DNA of 64,000 bases from Ancistrus triradiatus. Taxonomy: Eukaryota; Chordata; Actinopteri; Siluriformes; Loricariidae. The DNA lies in the NCBI GenBank assembly GCA_025084515.1, contig JAJAGP010000289.1, forward strand, positions 434,001 through 498,000. The letters are read 5' to 3'. Shown here piece by piece: positions 1-9,877 of the stretch (position 1 is the first letter of the stretch; each line of letters begins with the position of its first letter). A model generated the notes under the pieces. It searched no databases. It worked only from the letters and a program-made list of their open reading frames with translations, and had not been told where the DNA came from. A program made the translations under genes and the position numbers.

Positions 1-30
1 TGTAGTACATAAGCTAATGATTATTGATCT

Positions 31-222
31 GTGGTAGCCTAGCGGGTAATGTACTGGACTCTGGCCCAGAAGGTCCATTGTTCCAATCCCACCAAAGTGC
101 CAAGCTGCCACTGTTGGGTTCTTGAGCAAGACCCTTAACCCACAATTGCTTGGATTGTAAGACTGTATCAATTGTAAGTCGCTTTGGATAAGGGCGTCTG
201 GTAAATGCTGTAAATGTAAATG
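31..222 (+). repeat. tRNA-derived SINE, near full length
   Basis: The left end reads like the internal Pol III promoter of a tRNA: an A-box-like segment (TGGTAGCCTAGCGGG) and a B-box-like segment (GTTCCAATCCC) about 35 bases later. It is followed by a body (TTGAGCAAGACCCTTAACCC) and the tail GATAAGGGCGTCTGGTAAAT, ending in TGTAAATG. The same unit recurs many times in this window in both orientations. The tail type is common in teleost SINEs. The exact named family cannot be fixed without a library. Confidence 0.85.
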
Positions 223-303
223 ATCTATCTATCTAATGATTGTTGATTTATATACCTAATAATTATCTATCTATTTATCTAATGATTATTGATCTATCTA
301 TCT
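223..303. repeat. Degenerate TATC/TCTA tetranucleotide array
   Basis: Runs of ATCT units are broken by the variant AATGATTATTGAT, which recurs at positions 15-30, 270-290 and 3670-3685. The array separates two SINEs that face each other tail to tail. Confidence 0.85.
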
Positions 304-499
304 ACATTTACATTTACAGCATTTAGCAGACGCCCTTGTCCAGGGCGACTTACAATTGATACAATCTTACAATCCAAGCAATTGTGGGTTAAGGGCCTTG
401 CTCAAGGACCAAACAGTGGCAGCTTGGCAGATGTGGGATTTGAACCCTGGACTTTCTGGTCCATAGTCCAGTACCTTACCCGCTAGGCTACCACAGTCC
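304..499 (-). repeat. tRNA-derived SINE, minus strand
   Basis: Same family as the copy at 31-222, inverted. It begins on the plus strand with the tail complement (CATTTACAGCATTTAGCAGA), then the body, then the B-box complement (GGATTTGAACCCTGG), and ends with the A-box complement near GCTAGGCTACCACAG. Together with 31-222 it makes an inverted pair about 190 bases per arm. Confidence 0.85.
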
Positions 500-504
500 A
501 CAGT

Positions 505-542
505 CCTATCTATCTACCTACCTACCTACCTACCTACCTATT
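505..542. repeat. CTAC/CTAT microsatellite
   Basis: TATC units pass into seven CTAC/CTAT units directly after the inverted SINE. It looks like a continuation of the same tetranucleotide array. Confidence 0.85.
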
Positions 543-545
543 TAC

Positions 546-706
546 CTGGGTGGCATGGTGGGTGGGTGAGAAGCAAGAAGGTCCTGGGTTCAATCCCCGG
601 GTGGGGTGGTCTAGGTCCTTTCTGTGTACAGTCTGCATGTTCTCCACATGTCCATGTGGGTTTACTCTGGGTACTCTGTTTTTTTTTCCCACAGTCCAAA
701 GACATA
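546..706 (+). repeat. Dispersed repeat with tRNA-like B box
   Basis: Contains AAGGTCCTGGGTTCAATCCC (B-box-like), then the phrases TGCATGTTCTCC and CCCACAGTCCAAAGACAT, which mark a very common teleost dispersed repeat. No coding capacity. Confidence 0.65.
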
Positions 707-762
707 AATTAGGATAATATTAGGATAAAAAACAAATAAACAAATTATACGTCTATTTAATG

Positions 763-811
<49 letters not shown>

Positions 812-838
812 GTAATGATTATCTACCGATCTATCTAT
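763..838. repeat. (TATC)n microsatellite
   Basis: About twelve pure TATC units from 764 to 810, then a degenerate continuation containing GTAATGATTATCTACCGATC. The open frame across it is a translation of the repeat and not a gene. Confidence 0.9.
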
Positions 839-965
839 CGGAAAAAGATAAGAGTGCTTGGAAACATGCTATGGTGCATGGTGATGTAGCTTTGCCACAA
901 ATTGTGTTATTAGCAGGTTTAAATATCCGTGGTGAGATGAAGCAATAGGGATCAGCTGAGCGTGA

Positions 966-1770
966 TTAGAATTCTGGAGACAGTGAGACGATTAATGATG
1001 CGTGGCCTGGTGCATTGCGATAGTTGGAGTTCGAGGGTCGAGCAGATGGAAGTGTGACATTACCCCCCAATGGAGTCCACTGCAGTTGACGTCCGACGGG
1101 AACCTTGATCCGGATGGGTGCGAGGCTTGTGAAGACGACCCCTGGGACACGGTGTAGGACAATCAGGGTGGTCACGGTGAAAACTCTGTATAAGTTCAGG
1201 GTCAAGAATTTGATGAGTCGGAATCCAGCTTTGCTGCTCTGGACCGTAACCCTCCTAGTCCACCAAATACTGTAGTCCAATGGTATGGAATCAAAAAGAG
1301 CCTTGACATTGTGTGCAGGCAAGCCATCAATGATTTGAGCCACCGGTGGTACAGGTGGGGTAGCATTCAAGGGTCCAGAAGTGAAGGGCTTAAGCAACGA
1401 TACATGAAAGGAGGCGTTGATGCGCATGAAGTCTGAGTCATGAGTAGTCTGAGGCGATACGTTACCTTGTTGATTTGTTTAATGATGGGGTATGGGCCAA
1501 TATATTGTGGTTGCAGCTTTTTACATCTGTAATGGAAATTAATATCCCTGGTTGGTAACCACACTCGGTCCCTTTACTGCGACGTCGATCAGCTTGGTTC
1601 TTATGCCTTTGCAGTGCCTCCTTGTTTTGTTGGTGGACCTACCCCCAGACTTCTCACTCTGCTTGAACCACTTGTCAACTGCTGTGCCACAGAGCAAAGG
1701 GAAGTTAATAACACAGCATGCACTGAAATGGTGTAAGGTTGGTGGAGGAATGTATCAGAGAGTTCTGTGT
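966..1770 (-). pseudogene. Gypsy pol 3' part: integrase C-terminus and chromodomain (broken)
   Basis: Read from 1770 downward on the minus strand. First comes an integrase stretch with NLTPFQC and a VDKWF/QSE-like segment (1640-1740). Next, at 1367-1564, is the integrase C-terminal segment with VWLPTRDI, KLQPQYIGPYPI and VTYRLRL. Then come SFHVSLLKPF and a proline-rich linker with IDGLPAHNVKALFDS (about 1290-1430), and remnants of a chromodomain (DYSIWWTRR, where families usually have a YLVDWEGYG-type motif). At least two frameshifts and several stops separate the parts. In intact relatives the chromodomain guides integration to chromatin. This copy cannot encode a working enzyme. Confidence 0.85.
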
Positions 1771-1774
1771 GATC

Positions 1775-2110
1775 TCAGCCAAGAGTAAAAAAACTCTGGT
1801 TCCCGTCCACCTTGACAAATGGGAGTTGAGGGTCTGGATGTCTTAAGACCAGAGCACTGGAGAAAGTCCTATTAAGGGCACAGAAAGCCTGTTCAGCTCT
1901 AGGAGACCAGTTTAAGGAACGAGGGTTACCCTTAAGCAGTGAGGTGAGATCAGCTATCAGTCTTCCTCTCTTCCATTCATCTCCTTCACGAATCCTCAGC
2001 AGGTTACAGGCACTGCGGAGATCCAGCTTAGTGAAGAACTGAGCCTCCCATAGCTGCTCAATGGCTGCAGGAACCAAAGGTAGTGGGTAAGGGAACTGTC
2101 AGTGTACATA
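1775..2110 (-). pseudogene. Gypsy pol reverse transcriptase fragment
   Basis: A 100-residue minus-strand frame (1775-2077) contains the RT palm start FFTKLDLRSA and IREGDEWK. It then jumps directly to TSLLKGNPRSLNWSP and HPDPQLPFVKVD, which belong to the thumb/RNase H junction. The intervening segment carrying the catalytic YxDD motif is absent, about 120 residues compared with usual gypsy RTs. The deletion is inferred from the family order. Upstream (2080-2196) traces of the RT N-terminus exist in other frames. Confidence 0.85.
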
Positions 2111-2221
2111 CTATGTATGTTATCAGGAAGAGGGAAACGGAGTACACTGCCACAGGATCTCCGCTCAGGGTATGACAGACAGTGCTGGAGACACAATGGT
2201 GACCAAGACGTTATCTCGCTG

Positions 2222-2462
2222 CTAATCCAGAAAGTTGTGGGGTTGTGTGTGGGTAGCCAGGGTAATCCGAGAATGAGAGAGACACAAGGGCTCTGGATCA
2301 GGTAGTGGTAGGGATCTGACCAAGAGGCTAATGGGTTGGGTACAGAATGTGTCTTCTCCTGAGCCCAAAGGTTGACTATCTACTGCAGTGAGGCTTGATT
2401 GGAGTTTCTCAAGCAGGAGACACCACCCTCGTGCCATCTCTGCTCCAGAGTCTATTAAGGCA
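2222..2462 (-). pseudogene. Gypsy aspartic protease fragment
   Basis: The minus-strand frame includes ALIDSGAE at about 2440-2462, the active-site D-S-G motif of retroelement aspartic proteases. QPLGSGEDTFCTQPISLLV follows, which is the usual flap region. The frame breaks soon after NFLD. It lies between gag and RT as expected. The catalytic aspartate survives, but the following residues are disturbed. Confidence 0.8.
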
Positions 2463-2539
2463 TAGAGAGAGACGCTTAAGTAGCGTCACCATGTGGACAG
2501 GAATCTTAAAAGAACACAGGCTGGCACGAAAGGAAAGAG

Positions 2540-3392
2540 AGCTCACAGAAGGGTACAAAGGCGACGACTCCTGGAGAAGTGGGCCCTCACGAGCTGACTG
2601 ACCTCCTGAGCAAATTGGACATCGAGATACCAGGTTCTGACTTGAGCAGGAAGAAAAGTGAGAGGACCAGGTGGCGTGATTAGTGGTGCCGTGGGCGACA
2701 TGCAGACAGGTGTTGATCCAAGTGAATGATTAATGAAATCAGACTGTCTAAGGTGGAGCCAAAGTTGTGACAAGTCAACTAAGCTTGGAGATCCTCCTGT
2801 AACCCCTGCGTGTAGGTTTTCATAAGTGCGTCATCACTCTTTCCACTCTCAGCTGCCAGGTTACGGAATTCCAACCTGGCCTGACCACAACTAGTGCTTT
2901 GATTTGATGGGGGTGATTAAATACAGCTCGAAATGCCTGCATGAAATGATCATAGGTACTGACCACTTCCCCTTGTTGGTTCCAAACAGCCATGGTCCAT
3001 GAAAGAGCACGTCCATTAAGAAGTTACATAAACAGTGCAATACATTGCGTGTCAGAGAAAGACGGTTGACTGGTGAAATATAATGAACACTGTAGGAGGA
3101 ACCCCTGGCAATGTTCTGGGTCACCCTCATACTTGTCAGTAAGAGCCATACGAGAAAAATTCTCACCCGATTGCTGGGCAGGGGGAGACACAAGAGGTGG
3201 AAGGGAAGCCGGAACTGGAGCACTGATAGGTGGTAAGCTCAATGGAGACTGTACGAGATCTGGAAGTATTTTTAGGAGTGGTGCCAACTGCTGCTGCTGT
3301 TGCTGTGGCATCACAGAGACGGCTTGTGAAATCATCGCTATCTGCAACTGCTGCTGCCCCAGAAGCTGACCATGTGTGGCGATCGGATCCAC
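2540..3392 (-). pseudogene. Gypsy gag polyprotein fragment
   Basis: The 122-residue frame at 3024-3392 has a polyglutamine run (residues about 30-36), a proline/serine-rich spacer, then KYEGDPEHCQGFLLQCSLYF, the start of the gypsy gag capsid domain. The capsid continues with frameshifts through 2891-3020 and down to about 2640 (PLTFLPAQ). Near 2560 is a decayed nucleocapsid segment (RRLCTLL) in which the zinc-knuckle cysteines are mostly lost. The CAG-type run at 3284-3320 is part of gag and not an independent microsatellite. Confidence 0.85.
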
Positions 3393-3695
3393 TGAGCACA
3401 GGTCAGGAAGCGATCACAGAGAGCTGCTGTAATCTGTCTATCTAATGCTTTATTTATATTCTCACCACAAAGACTTTTCCTCGTTTTTGTTTTTGATTTA
3501 TGAACATATGAAAAAGTATTAAATGCTCGGTCCATGCAGAGCTGTCGGTGAATGATTGTACCATATGAGTGTGTCATACAGCAACTGAGAGCTTCATTCA
3601 CACATCATTGGATTAACTTAAATGAACCAATATCTTTGTATCTAAAACAATATTTGTTTTTATCTATCGAATGGTTATTGATCTATCACATCGGA

Positions 3696-3851
3696 GGTGG
3701 TTTGGAAAGTAGGAGGAAACAGGGGGATCTGGATTAGACCCATGCAGACATGGGGAGATGCAAACTCCATGCAGGCAGCAGCCAGGATGGGACTCAAACT
3801 CAGGTCTCTGAAGCTGTGAAGTGGCAGCGTTAACCGCTGAGCAATGGTGCT
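3696..3851. repeat. Dispersed teleost repeat fragment
   Basis: The fragment runs from AGGAGGAAACAGGGGGAT and CATGGGGAGATGCAAACTCC to GGACTCAAACTCAGG and GCAGCGTTAACCGCTGAGCA. A longer copy of what looks like the same family is at 20160-20432. Family name not assigned. Confidence 0.6.
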
Positions 3852-3917
3852 GTTTCTTATAATTGCTAAGATGAATAACTGCAGTGACTTTCCCTTGTAA
3901 TATTTGTACCAACATCT

Positions 3918-4260
3918 CAATGGTTCCCAAACTTTTTCTGCAATGCCCCCCCCTTTTATATAAGACTATTTTTTGAGCAAGCCCCTCACCACCTCTTACA
4001 CACATGTACAAGTCTTTTGCAACCAAACTCCACTGGAATGTATTTTAAACATTGTAATTCATACAAAAATGCAACTTCTTGTTGAACAAAACAAAGCGAC
4101 AAATCCCCTTTAAAGTGGAATTATTACAACCGACACGCATTATGTATATTAAGCATGCCTCATTCATTTGCCTTGCTGCCCCCCTCCCTCAATATTATGC
4201 TGTGCTGCAAGTAGTGTTTGCACTGTTAAACTGTCTATGACAGGAATTAGAGGATGACCA
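3918..4260 (+). mobile_element. hAT-type element, 5' end fragment
   Basis: Begins CAATGGTTCCCAAACTTTTT, a CAGTGGTTCCCAAAC-like end typical of hAT elements, followed by a C-run and GCCCCTCACCACCTCTTACA. The matching 3' type end (reverse orientation) is seen at 40462. No second end was found nearby, so this is a truncated copy. Confidence 0.5.
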
Positions 4261-4630
4261 CACTATGTATCAGGCACTGAGCATTTTCCTGGCCCTGCAT
4301 GAGTGAACTGGGGGAAGTGTTGTTCCTAGAATCCCTTCTAGAGGATGCAGGTTTGGCAGCATGATGAACAACCCCGAGTGATGGCATCTGTCTCAGGGAG
4401 CCAAGGTAGGAGTAAGCAATCGATTCTCAGCCACCCTGTTGCATGCGCTAAAAAGGCACACTGAATTTCCCCTGATGCTGAAAAGCTCCACTTATGTCTT
4501 TGAGTTATCTAGACCTGAAGTTTAGCTACCTTATTGGATCTCAGGGAACCAATGCAGACACAGTTTGTAAGACTACAGAAAATATCTGCTGTGGACTGAA
4601 GGCCCTCTTTATTTACATCACATTTACATT
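4261..4630. other. Unassigned sequence
   Basis: No recognisable coding, RNA or repeat signature. A short run to the left of the next element contains a stray CATTTACATTTAC tail-like string at 4618. Confidence 0.5.
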
Positions 4631-4632
4631 TA

Positions 4633-5309
4633 CAGTGGAACCTCGGAATTTGAACGCCTCTTCACTTGAACGATGCGGAATGTTTTTTTTGGACCCAAAC
4701 GCGAACAAAAATTCTGACTTCACAACAAAAACATCAGCACCCTTAATAAAATACTCATTGGTGCGATCTTACAGTCCAGTCTAGTCGGTGGTGATAACGC
4801 TATTCCAATCTCCATAAAACCCAAAAGAAGAACTAGGGTACATAAGCATATTATGTATATTATATATGATTGTATTATATTATTTTATTATTATATTATT
4901 ATATTATGTATATTGTATTAGTCTATTGGTGCAATTTGAGGCACCCCCTCAGTCTCGGCGCTGCTGTCCCAGTGATAAGACGTGCCAAACCTGCTTTCAC
5001 TTCAGTGGCTATATAGTTTCACTTTATTTTCACTTATTTCGTGTCTTTATATTTAACTTAAACTTAACTTAAAGTATGTAATGGTTGTTTTTATTGCATT
5101 ATGTTCCTTTGCTTTATTCATGCTGTTAATCATGAATTATATATAGGTTGATAAACTATAGACATAAAAAAAACAATCATTTGGGGCCAGGAACAGGAGA
5201 TTAATCCTACTTATATTACTTCTTATGCAGAAATTTCATTCTGACTTTAAACAAATCTGAGTTCGAACAGCCTTGTGGAACCAATTAAGTTTAATTCCGA
5301 GGTTCCACA
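4633..5309. mobile_element. Pogo/Tigger-like non-autonomous element
   Basis: Terminal inverted repeats: left CAGTGGAACCTCGGAATTTG at 4633 preceded by TA, right AATTCCGAGGTTCCAC ending at about 5308. Inside are AT-rich runs and no transposase. Size about 680 bp. The end sequence resembles Tigger/pogo ends. The assignment is by terminal similarity only. Confidence 0.6.
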
Positions 5310-5310
5310 A

Positions 5311-5480
5311 GACTCTTAGAAGACACACTTATCCAGAGTGACTTACAACTGATACATCTTGCAATCTAAGCGCATATGGGTTACAGGCCTTCCTCAAGTA
5401 CCCAACAGCAGCAGTTTGGCAGAGGTGGAATTTAAACCGTGGACCTTCTGGTCCACAATCCAGTCCCGCTTACTTACATA
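5311..5480 (-). repeat. tRNA-derived SINE, truncated and diverged
   Basis: Minus-strand copy lacking its terminal tail: CTTATCCAGAGTGACTTACA, then GGCAGAGGTGGAATTTAAACC (B-box region) and CTTCTGGTCCACAATCCAGT. It directly abuts the right end of the preceding element. Confidence 0.75.
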
Positions 5481-5587
5481 TGAGGGTTCTGTCACAGACC
5501 ACAGGTAATTTGAAAACGTGTCATTTAGATAATTGCACTTTTGCTAGATGTCCCTCTGTTAATGTCTTTTGGTTAACACTGAGTAAT

Positions 5588-5735
5588 AGAAGTTGCAGTG
5601 CTTAGCCATTGATGTCAGTATGCTATGACACATGCACTCTCAAAGAAAGCAAAAGTCCCTTGAGTCTTCCTGGCAACCAGCGGACCTTTATCACGAGCCA
5701 AAAAGTATGCTGGAGATGTGGCCAGGTCAAAGCAG
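5588..5735. repeat. Dispersed repeat, copy 1 of 2
   Basis: Shares ordered blocks with 10635-10790: GTGCTTAGCCATTGATGTCA, CTCTCAAAGAAAGCAAAAGT, GAGTCTTCCTGGCAACCA, TTTATCACGAGCCAAAAAGT, ATGCTGGAGATGT. No reading frame is conserved between the copies. Confidence 0.65.
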
Positions 5736-7158
5736 GCTTTAATGGGCATTAAGGAGAAATCAGAATGAGAATGAATATGAGGCAGACTTGCAATAAATCT
5801 GAAAGCCTGGTCCTATTGTTCCTGTTCTTTCTCCCTGTCACAAGGAATTGATGGAGAGCCATGCGGCCTAAAAATGGGGAAGCACTGCAGATAAGAGAAT
5901 AAAGCTGTGCCAGTGAAGTGAGGAGGATTCGCTCTCCAGGGAGGACATCTGGGCAGCCTCCAACTCGGCAAAAAAAGAGCAGCTTGGTCCTCACCACCAA
6001 ATTAAATTTGCGCTCCTGTGGGACTTTGGTTCATGGATGGTGGTTATATTGTATTAATATCTGGGTTTTTGTAAAAAAAAATGTAATCCAAATGATATGA
6101 TAAATTTACTAACTCCGCAAACTACATGAATTGATCAAATTTAAAGTCACATTACTTGTTTCAGTGCAAAGCCAAGACCGTACGAGCGTGAGATGCGCGT
6201 TCGCTTTATTTTTTGTTCTCTAAATTGCAGATGCACTCAGTCTGCTCATAATCTGCTTTTCCCCAACTCGGCAGGACTTTTTTTTGCTAATTAGAATGAC
6301 CTGATTTGCATTGAAGTTGGAGTTGAACCTTATTCCTATTATTAGGTGTGTGAGAAGGTAAACATCATCAATCTGGCAATATAAACTTTGTTTGTTTGCC
6401 CTTAATTAAACAGAGACAGAAAAAAGTGATCGTGGGCTGGAATTATTTTTGTGCTCAGCAGGATGTTGGTACAGTTTCCTAACAGCCTAATAAGTGTCAG
6501 TGAGGGCTGTGGAGTGGACATGCCCCCTTGAGTTTATCTATGTACCTCATCTATGGCTGCAGAATACAGGTCGAAAAGACAAACGGGATATCCCGAAATG
6601 ATGGTGAAATACGAAGAATCAGACAGGGTGAGTGCAAGTGGAACACTCAGCTTGTCTCATTATGGCCTGCGAATCCCTCGTTAGAAATATTTGGTCTCTC
6701 CAAGTGTATCCAATCAGAGCCTGAATGTGTCGCAGCATTCTTTCATTGCGTGCCAAAGCCGACTGAGCAACATAAACCCTGTCTGTTGGTAATGAGGTGC
6801 TGATACAGAAGGCTAACCAAATAGTGGAGTGATTGCTGTGACAGCCAGGCTAATGCCAGGGATGAGACCCAAGCATGGCTGCCAGAGCGCTGACTAAACA
6901 CGGTGCTGAATTCTGATTACAGGCAAGCGGTTTAGATTATCTGTCAGTCCCATTCTCTTAAGTCCTGACATACCTGTAGTAACTGTCTTCCTAGCTATAT
7001 TTCTTCAAGTAAGACCCACTTGGCTGACAGCGACCTTCTCAGTCTAATATTAAGAGCTTAATGATGCGTGTAGCAGGATTTTCACATAAGATGCTGCACA
7101 TTTGTGCCTTTAACATTTAGGCTCTCGGTGCAGTACATGACGCCGTTCATAGCTGATA
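5736..7158. other. Unique, possibly regulatory sequence
   Basis: No transposon signature in about 1.4 kb. Several AT-rich motif clusters stand out, such as TTTGCTAATTAGAATGACCT (6285) and CCTTAATTAAACAGAGACAG (6400). The 91-residue frame at 6528-6803 has no recognisable domain and no evident splice or promoter context. Conservation with other fish is the decisive test. Confidence 0.35.
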
Positions 7159-7160
7159 TA

Positions 7161-8779
7161 CAGTGTATCACAAAAGTGAGTGCACCCCTCACATTTCTGC
7201 AGATATTTAAGTATATCTTTTCATGGGACAACACTGACAAAATGACACTTTGACACAATGAAAAGTAGTCAGTGTGCAGCTTATATAACAGTGTAAATTT
7301 ATTCTTCCCTCAAAATAACTCAATATACAGCCATTAATGTCTAAACCACCGGCAACAAAATTGAGTACACCCCTAAGAGACTATACCCCTAAATGCCAAA
7401 ATTGAGCATTGCTTGTCATCTTCACTCCAAAATGTCATGTGACTCGTTACTGTTACTAGGTCTCAGGTGTGCATAGGGAGCAGGTGTGTTCAATTTTGTA
7501 GTACAGCTCTCAAACTCTCTCATACTGGTCACTGAAAGTTCCAACATGGCACCTCATGGCAAAGAAGTCTCTGAGGATCGTAAAAGACAAATTGTTATGC
7601 TATGTGAAGATGGCCAAGGATACAAGAGATTGCCAACGCCCTCAAACTGAGCTGCAGCACAGTGGCCAAGATCATCCAGCGTTTTAAAAGAGCAGGGTCC
7701 ACTCAGAACAGACCTTGCGTTGGTCATCCAAAGAAGCTGAGTGCACATGCTCAGACAGGTGATAGTGTAGGAGTGCTGTCAGCATTGCTGCAGAGATTGA
7801 AGAGGTGGGGGGTCAGCCTATCAGTGCTCAGACCATACGCCGCACACTACATCAAATTGGTCTGCATGGCTGTTACCCCAGAAGGAAGCCTCTTCTGAAG
7901 TCTGTACACAAGAAAGCCCACAAACAGTTTGCTGAAGACATGTCAACAAAGGACATGGATTACTGGAACCATGTCCTATGGTCTGATGAGACCAAGATTC
8001 ATTTGTTTGGTTCATATGGTCTCAAGCATGTGTGGCGGAAATCAGGTGAGGAGTACAAAGATAAGTGCGTCATGCCTACAGTCAAGCATGGAGGTGGGAA
8101 TGCCATGGTCTGGGGCTGCACGAGTGCAGCAGGTGTTGGGGAGTTACATTTCATTGAGTTACACATGAACTCCAATATGTACTGTGAAATACTGAAGCAG
8201 AGCATGATCCCCTCCCTCTGGAAACTGGGTTACAGGGCAGTGTTCCAGCATGATAATGACCCCAAACACACCTCTAAGATGACCACTGCTTTACTGAAGA
8301 GGCTGAGGGTAAAGGTGAGGCACTGGCCAAGCATGTCTCCAGACCTAAACCCAATAGAACATCTTTGGGGCATCCTCAATCAGAAGGTGGAGGAGCGCAA
8401 AGTCTCGAATATCCACCAGCTCCGTGATGTCGTCATGGAGGAGTGGAAAAGCATTCCAGTGGCAACCTGTGAAGCTCTGGTAAACTCAATGCCCAGGAGA
8501 GTTAAGGCAGTTCTGGAAAATAATGGTGGCCACACAAAATATTGACACTTCAGGAACTTTCACTAAGGGGTGTACTCACTTTTGTTGCCAGTGATTTAGA
8601 CATTAATGGCTGTATATTGAGTTATTTTGAGGGAAGAATACATTTACACTGTTATATAAGCTGCACACAGACTACTTTTCATTGTGTCAAAGTGTCATTT
8701 GGTCAGTGTTGTCCCATGAAAAGATATACTTAAATATCTGCAGAAATGTGAGGGGTGTACTCACTTTTGTGATACACTG
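7161..8779 (+). mobile_element. Tc1 element, structurally complete with ~215-bp inverted repeats
   Basis: Flanked by TA on both sides (7159-7160 and 8780-8781). The ends are inverted repeats of about 215 bases (7161-7376 and 8565-8779). Each carries an outer motif (AGTGAGTGCACCCCTCAC) and an inner related motif (TTGAGTACACCCCT), the IR/DR layout of some Tc1 transposons. Total 1619 bp, the normal size for the superfamily. The ends match each other closely, so insertion is relatively recent compared with other copies here. It inserted at the left end of another Tc1 relic (8786-9455). Confidence 0.93.
7546..8545 (+). pseudogene. Tc1 transposase, DD34E, two frameshifts in the N-terminal half
   Basis: Cut-and-paste transposase of the Tc1/mariner superfamily. 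The start ATG at 7546 gives MAPHGKEVSED, which fits the family N-terminus. A frame change near 7625 moves to the frame with KIIQRFKRAGSTQNRP (helix-turn-helix region, GHPKK in the GRPKK position). A second change near 7760-7800 moves to the final frame. The last 246 codons are open and hold the whole catalytic domain: D in WSDETK (residue 61 of that frame), D in FQHDNDPKHT (150) and E in DLNPIEHLWG (185), with 34 residues between the last two. It ends VLENNGGHTKY and stop. Not functional as it stands because the DNA-binding half is out of frame. Confidence 0.93.
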
Positions 8780-8785
8780 TATATA

Positions 8786-9455
8786 CTGATTGATACAAAA
8801 AAAAAATAAAGCACCCAGATAAAAATGTCGCATTGCTGCAAAACCTGACATTCAGTTTTGTCTTGGGCAGATACTGTATGTAAATGATTACAGGTGTTGT
8901 TTGATTAGATACTTGGTCTTGCCACAAGAGAGCATAAAAGTGCTTCTCCCCACCGTATAAAAAGGCTTTCAGAGGCTACTTTTGGGTAGTGTACAGCTTG
9001 GTGAGAGATTGTTTACTGTTACGTGCCTCTACAATTCACTCGAATGGCATTTTGCCAAGTTGACAGAATTTGAGAGGGGGCACATCATTGGACCGAGAGA
9101 AGCAGGAGGGTTGTTTCAGTGAATTAGCTGACTTAGCTGTTAATAGGTGTTGGGAACAGTGATTCCATGAGGGCACACACAAGGTGAACAGGCTCCGGAT
9201 GGCCCAGACAGGCCACCAATAGAGAGGACAGCTCTATAGATCTACAGGCCGAGCTGCAGCATCTGTGGGCAAATGTTCCTCCATGCCCAACTGTATCTCA
9301 TCTTATATCCAGGCTAGAGGCACCCCAAAAGGGTACTATATCCTTCTTTTAATTGCATGGTTTTCCCTAATAAACATAACATTTTGCAAATATTGTAATC
9401 ATGTACATACAGTATATCATCATTACATAAAGAGATATTTTTTTGTCAATGACTG
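8786..9455 (+). mobile_element. Second Tc1 family, internally deleted copy
   Basis: Ends CTGATTGATACAAAAAA (left) and TTTTTTTGTCAATGACTG (right) are inverted repeats, with TA outside both. The interior holds scraps of a transposase: FAKLTEFERGHIIG near 9045-9090 and the C-terminal PNCISSYIQARG at about 9285. The catalytic middle is absent. The family is the same as the longer minus-strand copy at 17738-18866. Confidence 0.85.
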
Positions 9456-9457
9456 TA

Positions 9458-9875
9458 GTCCCGCCCACCATGCACCACCATAACATAGTATGCTATACTA
9501 CTATCAACAATACGCAGCAAATATGAGTGATTGAAATTATCGACAGTGAATTTCCCTGCTTATCTATGCGTACTGCCCAAGCATAATGCCAGTACAAACT
9601 GGCAGAGATCTGGATGAGCATCAGAACTGATAAGTAAATCTCTGTCCAACAGTGCTGAAGATCCCTGTGGCAGACAGTCTTCCAGCGCTCCACAGGTGCT
9701 GTGTTCTGGTCTGAACCTCATTAACTGATAGCGGCAAAGATGGAAATATCAGCAGGGAAAAGTGACTCATAAGGAGTGCTCGGATGGGAAACAGTCACAG
9801 AGCAGTTGAACGGATGTTGGTAGGATTATAGAACATCAGAAATACACCTTTAATAGAAAAGATACATAAATAATA
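9458..9875. other. Unassigned sequence
   Basis: No element ends or coding similarity recognised. Confidence 0.5.
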
Positions 9876-9877
9876 GT

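Larger units (their letters stand above)
860..3400 (-). mobile_element. Ty3/gypsy (chromovirus-type) LTR retrotransposon relic
   Basis: Read on the minus strand this gives gag, protease, reverse transcriptase, integrase C-terminus and chromodomain in the canonical Ty3/gypsy order, all frameshifted and with large internal deletions. The RT catalytic core, RNase H and most of integrase are missing. The 3' flank (860-1060) resembles a degraded LTR start, but no complete LTR pair or target duplication was found. Length is about half that of an intact element (usually 5-6 kb). It interrupts the TCTA array, which continues at 3425-3450. Confidence 0.85.

Noticed and set aside
3284..3320. CAG/CTG-type triplet run as a free-standing microsatellite or polyglutamine gene
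   Set aside because: It lies within the minus-strand gypsy gag, whose capsid sequence follows in the same frame.
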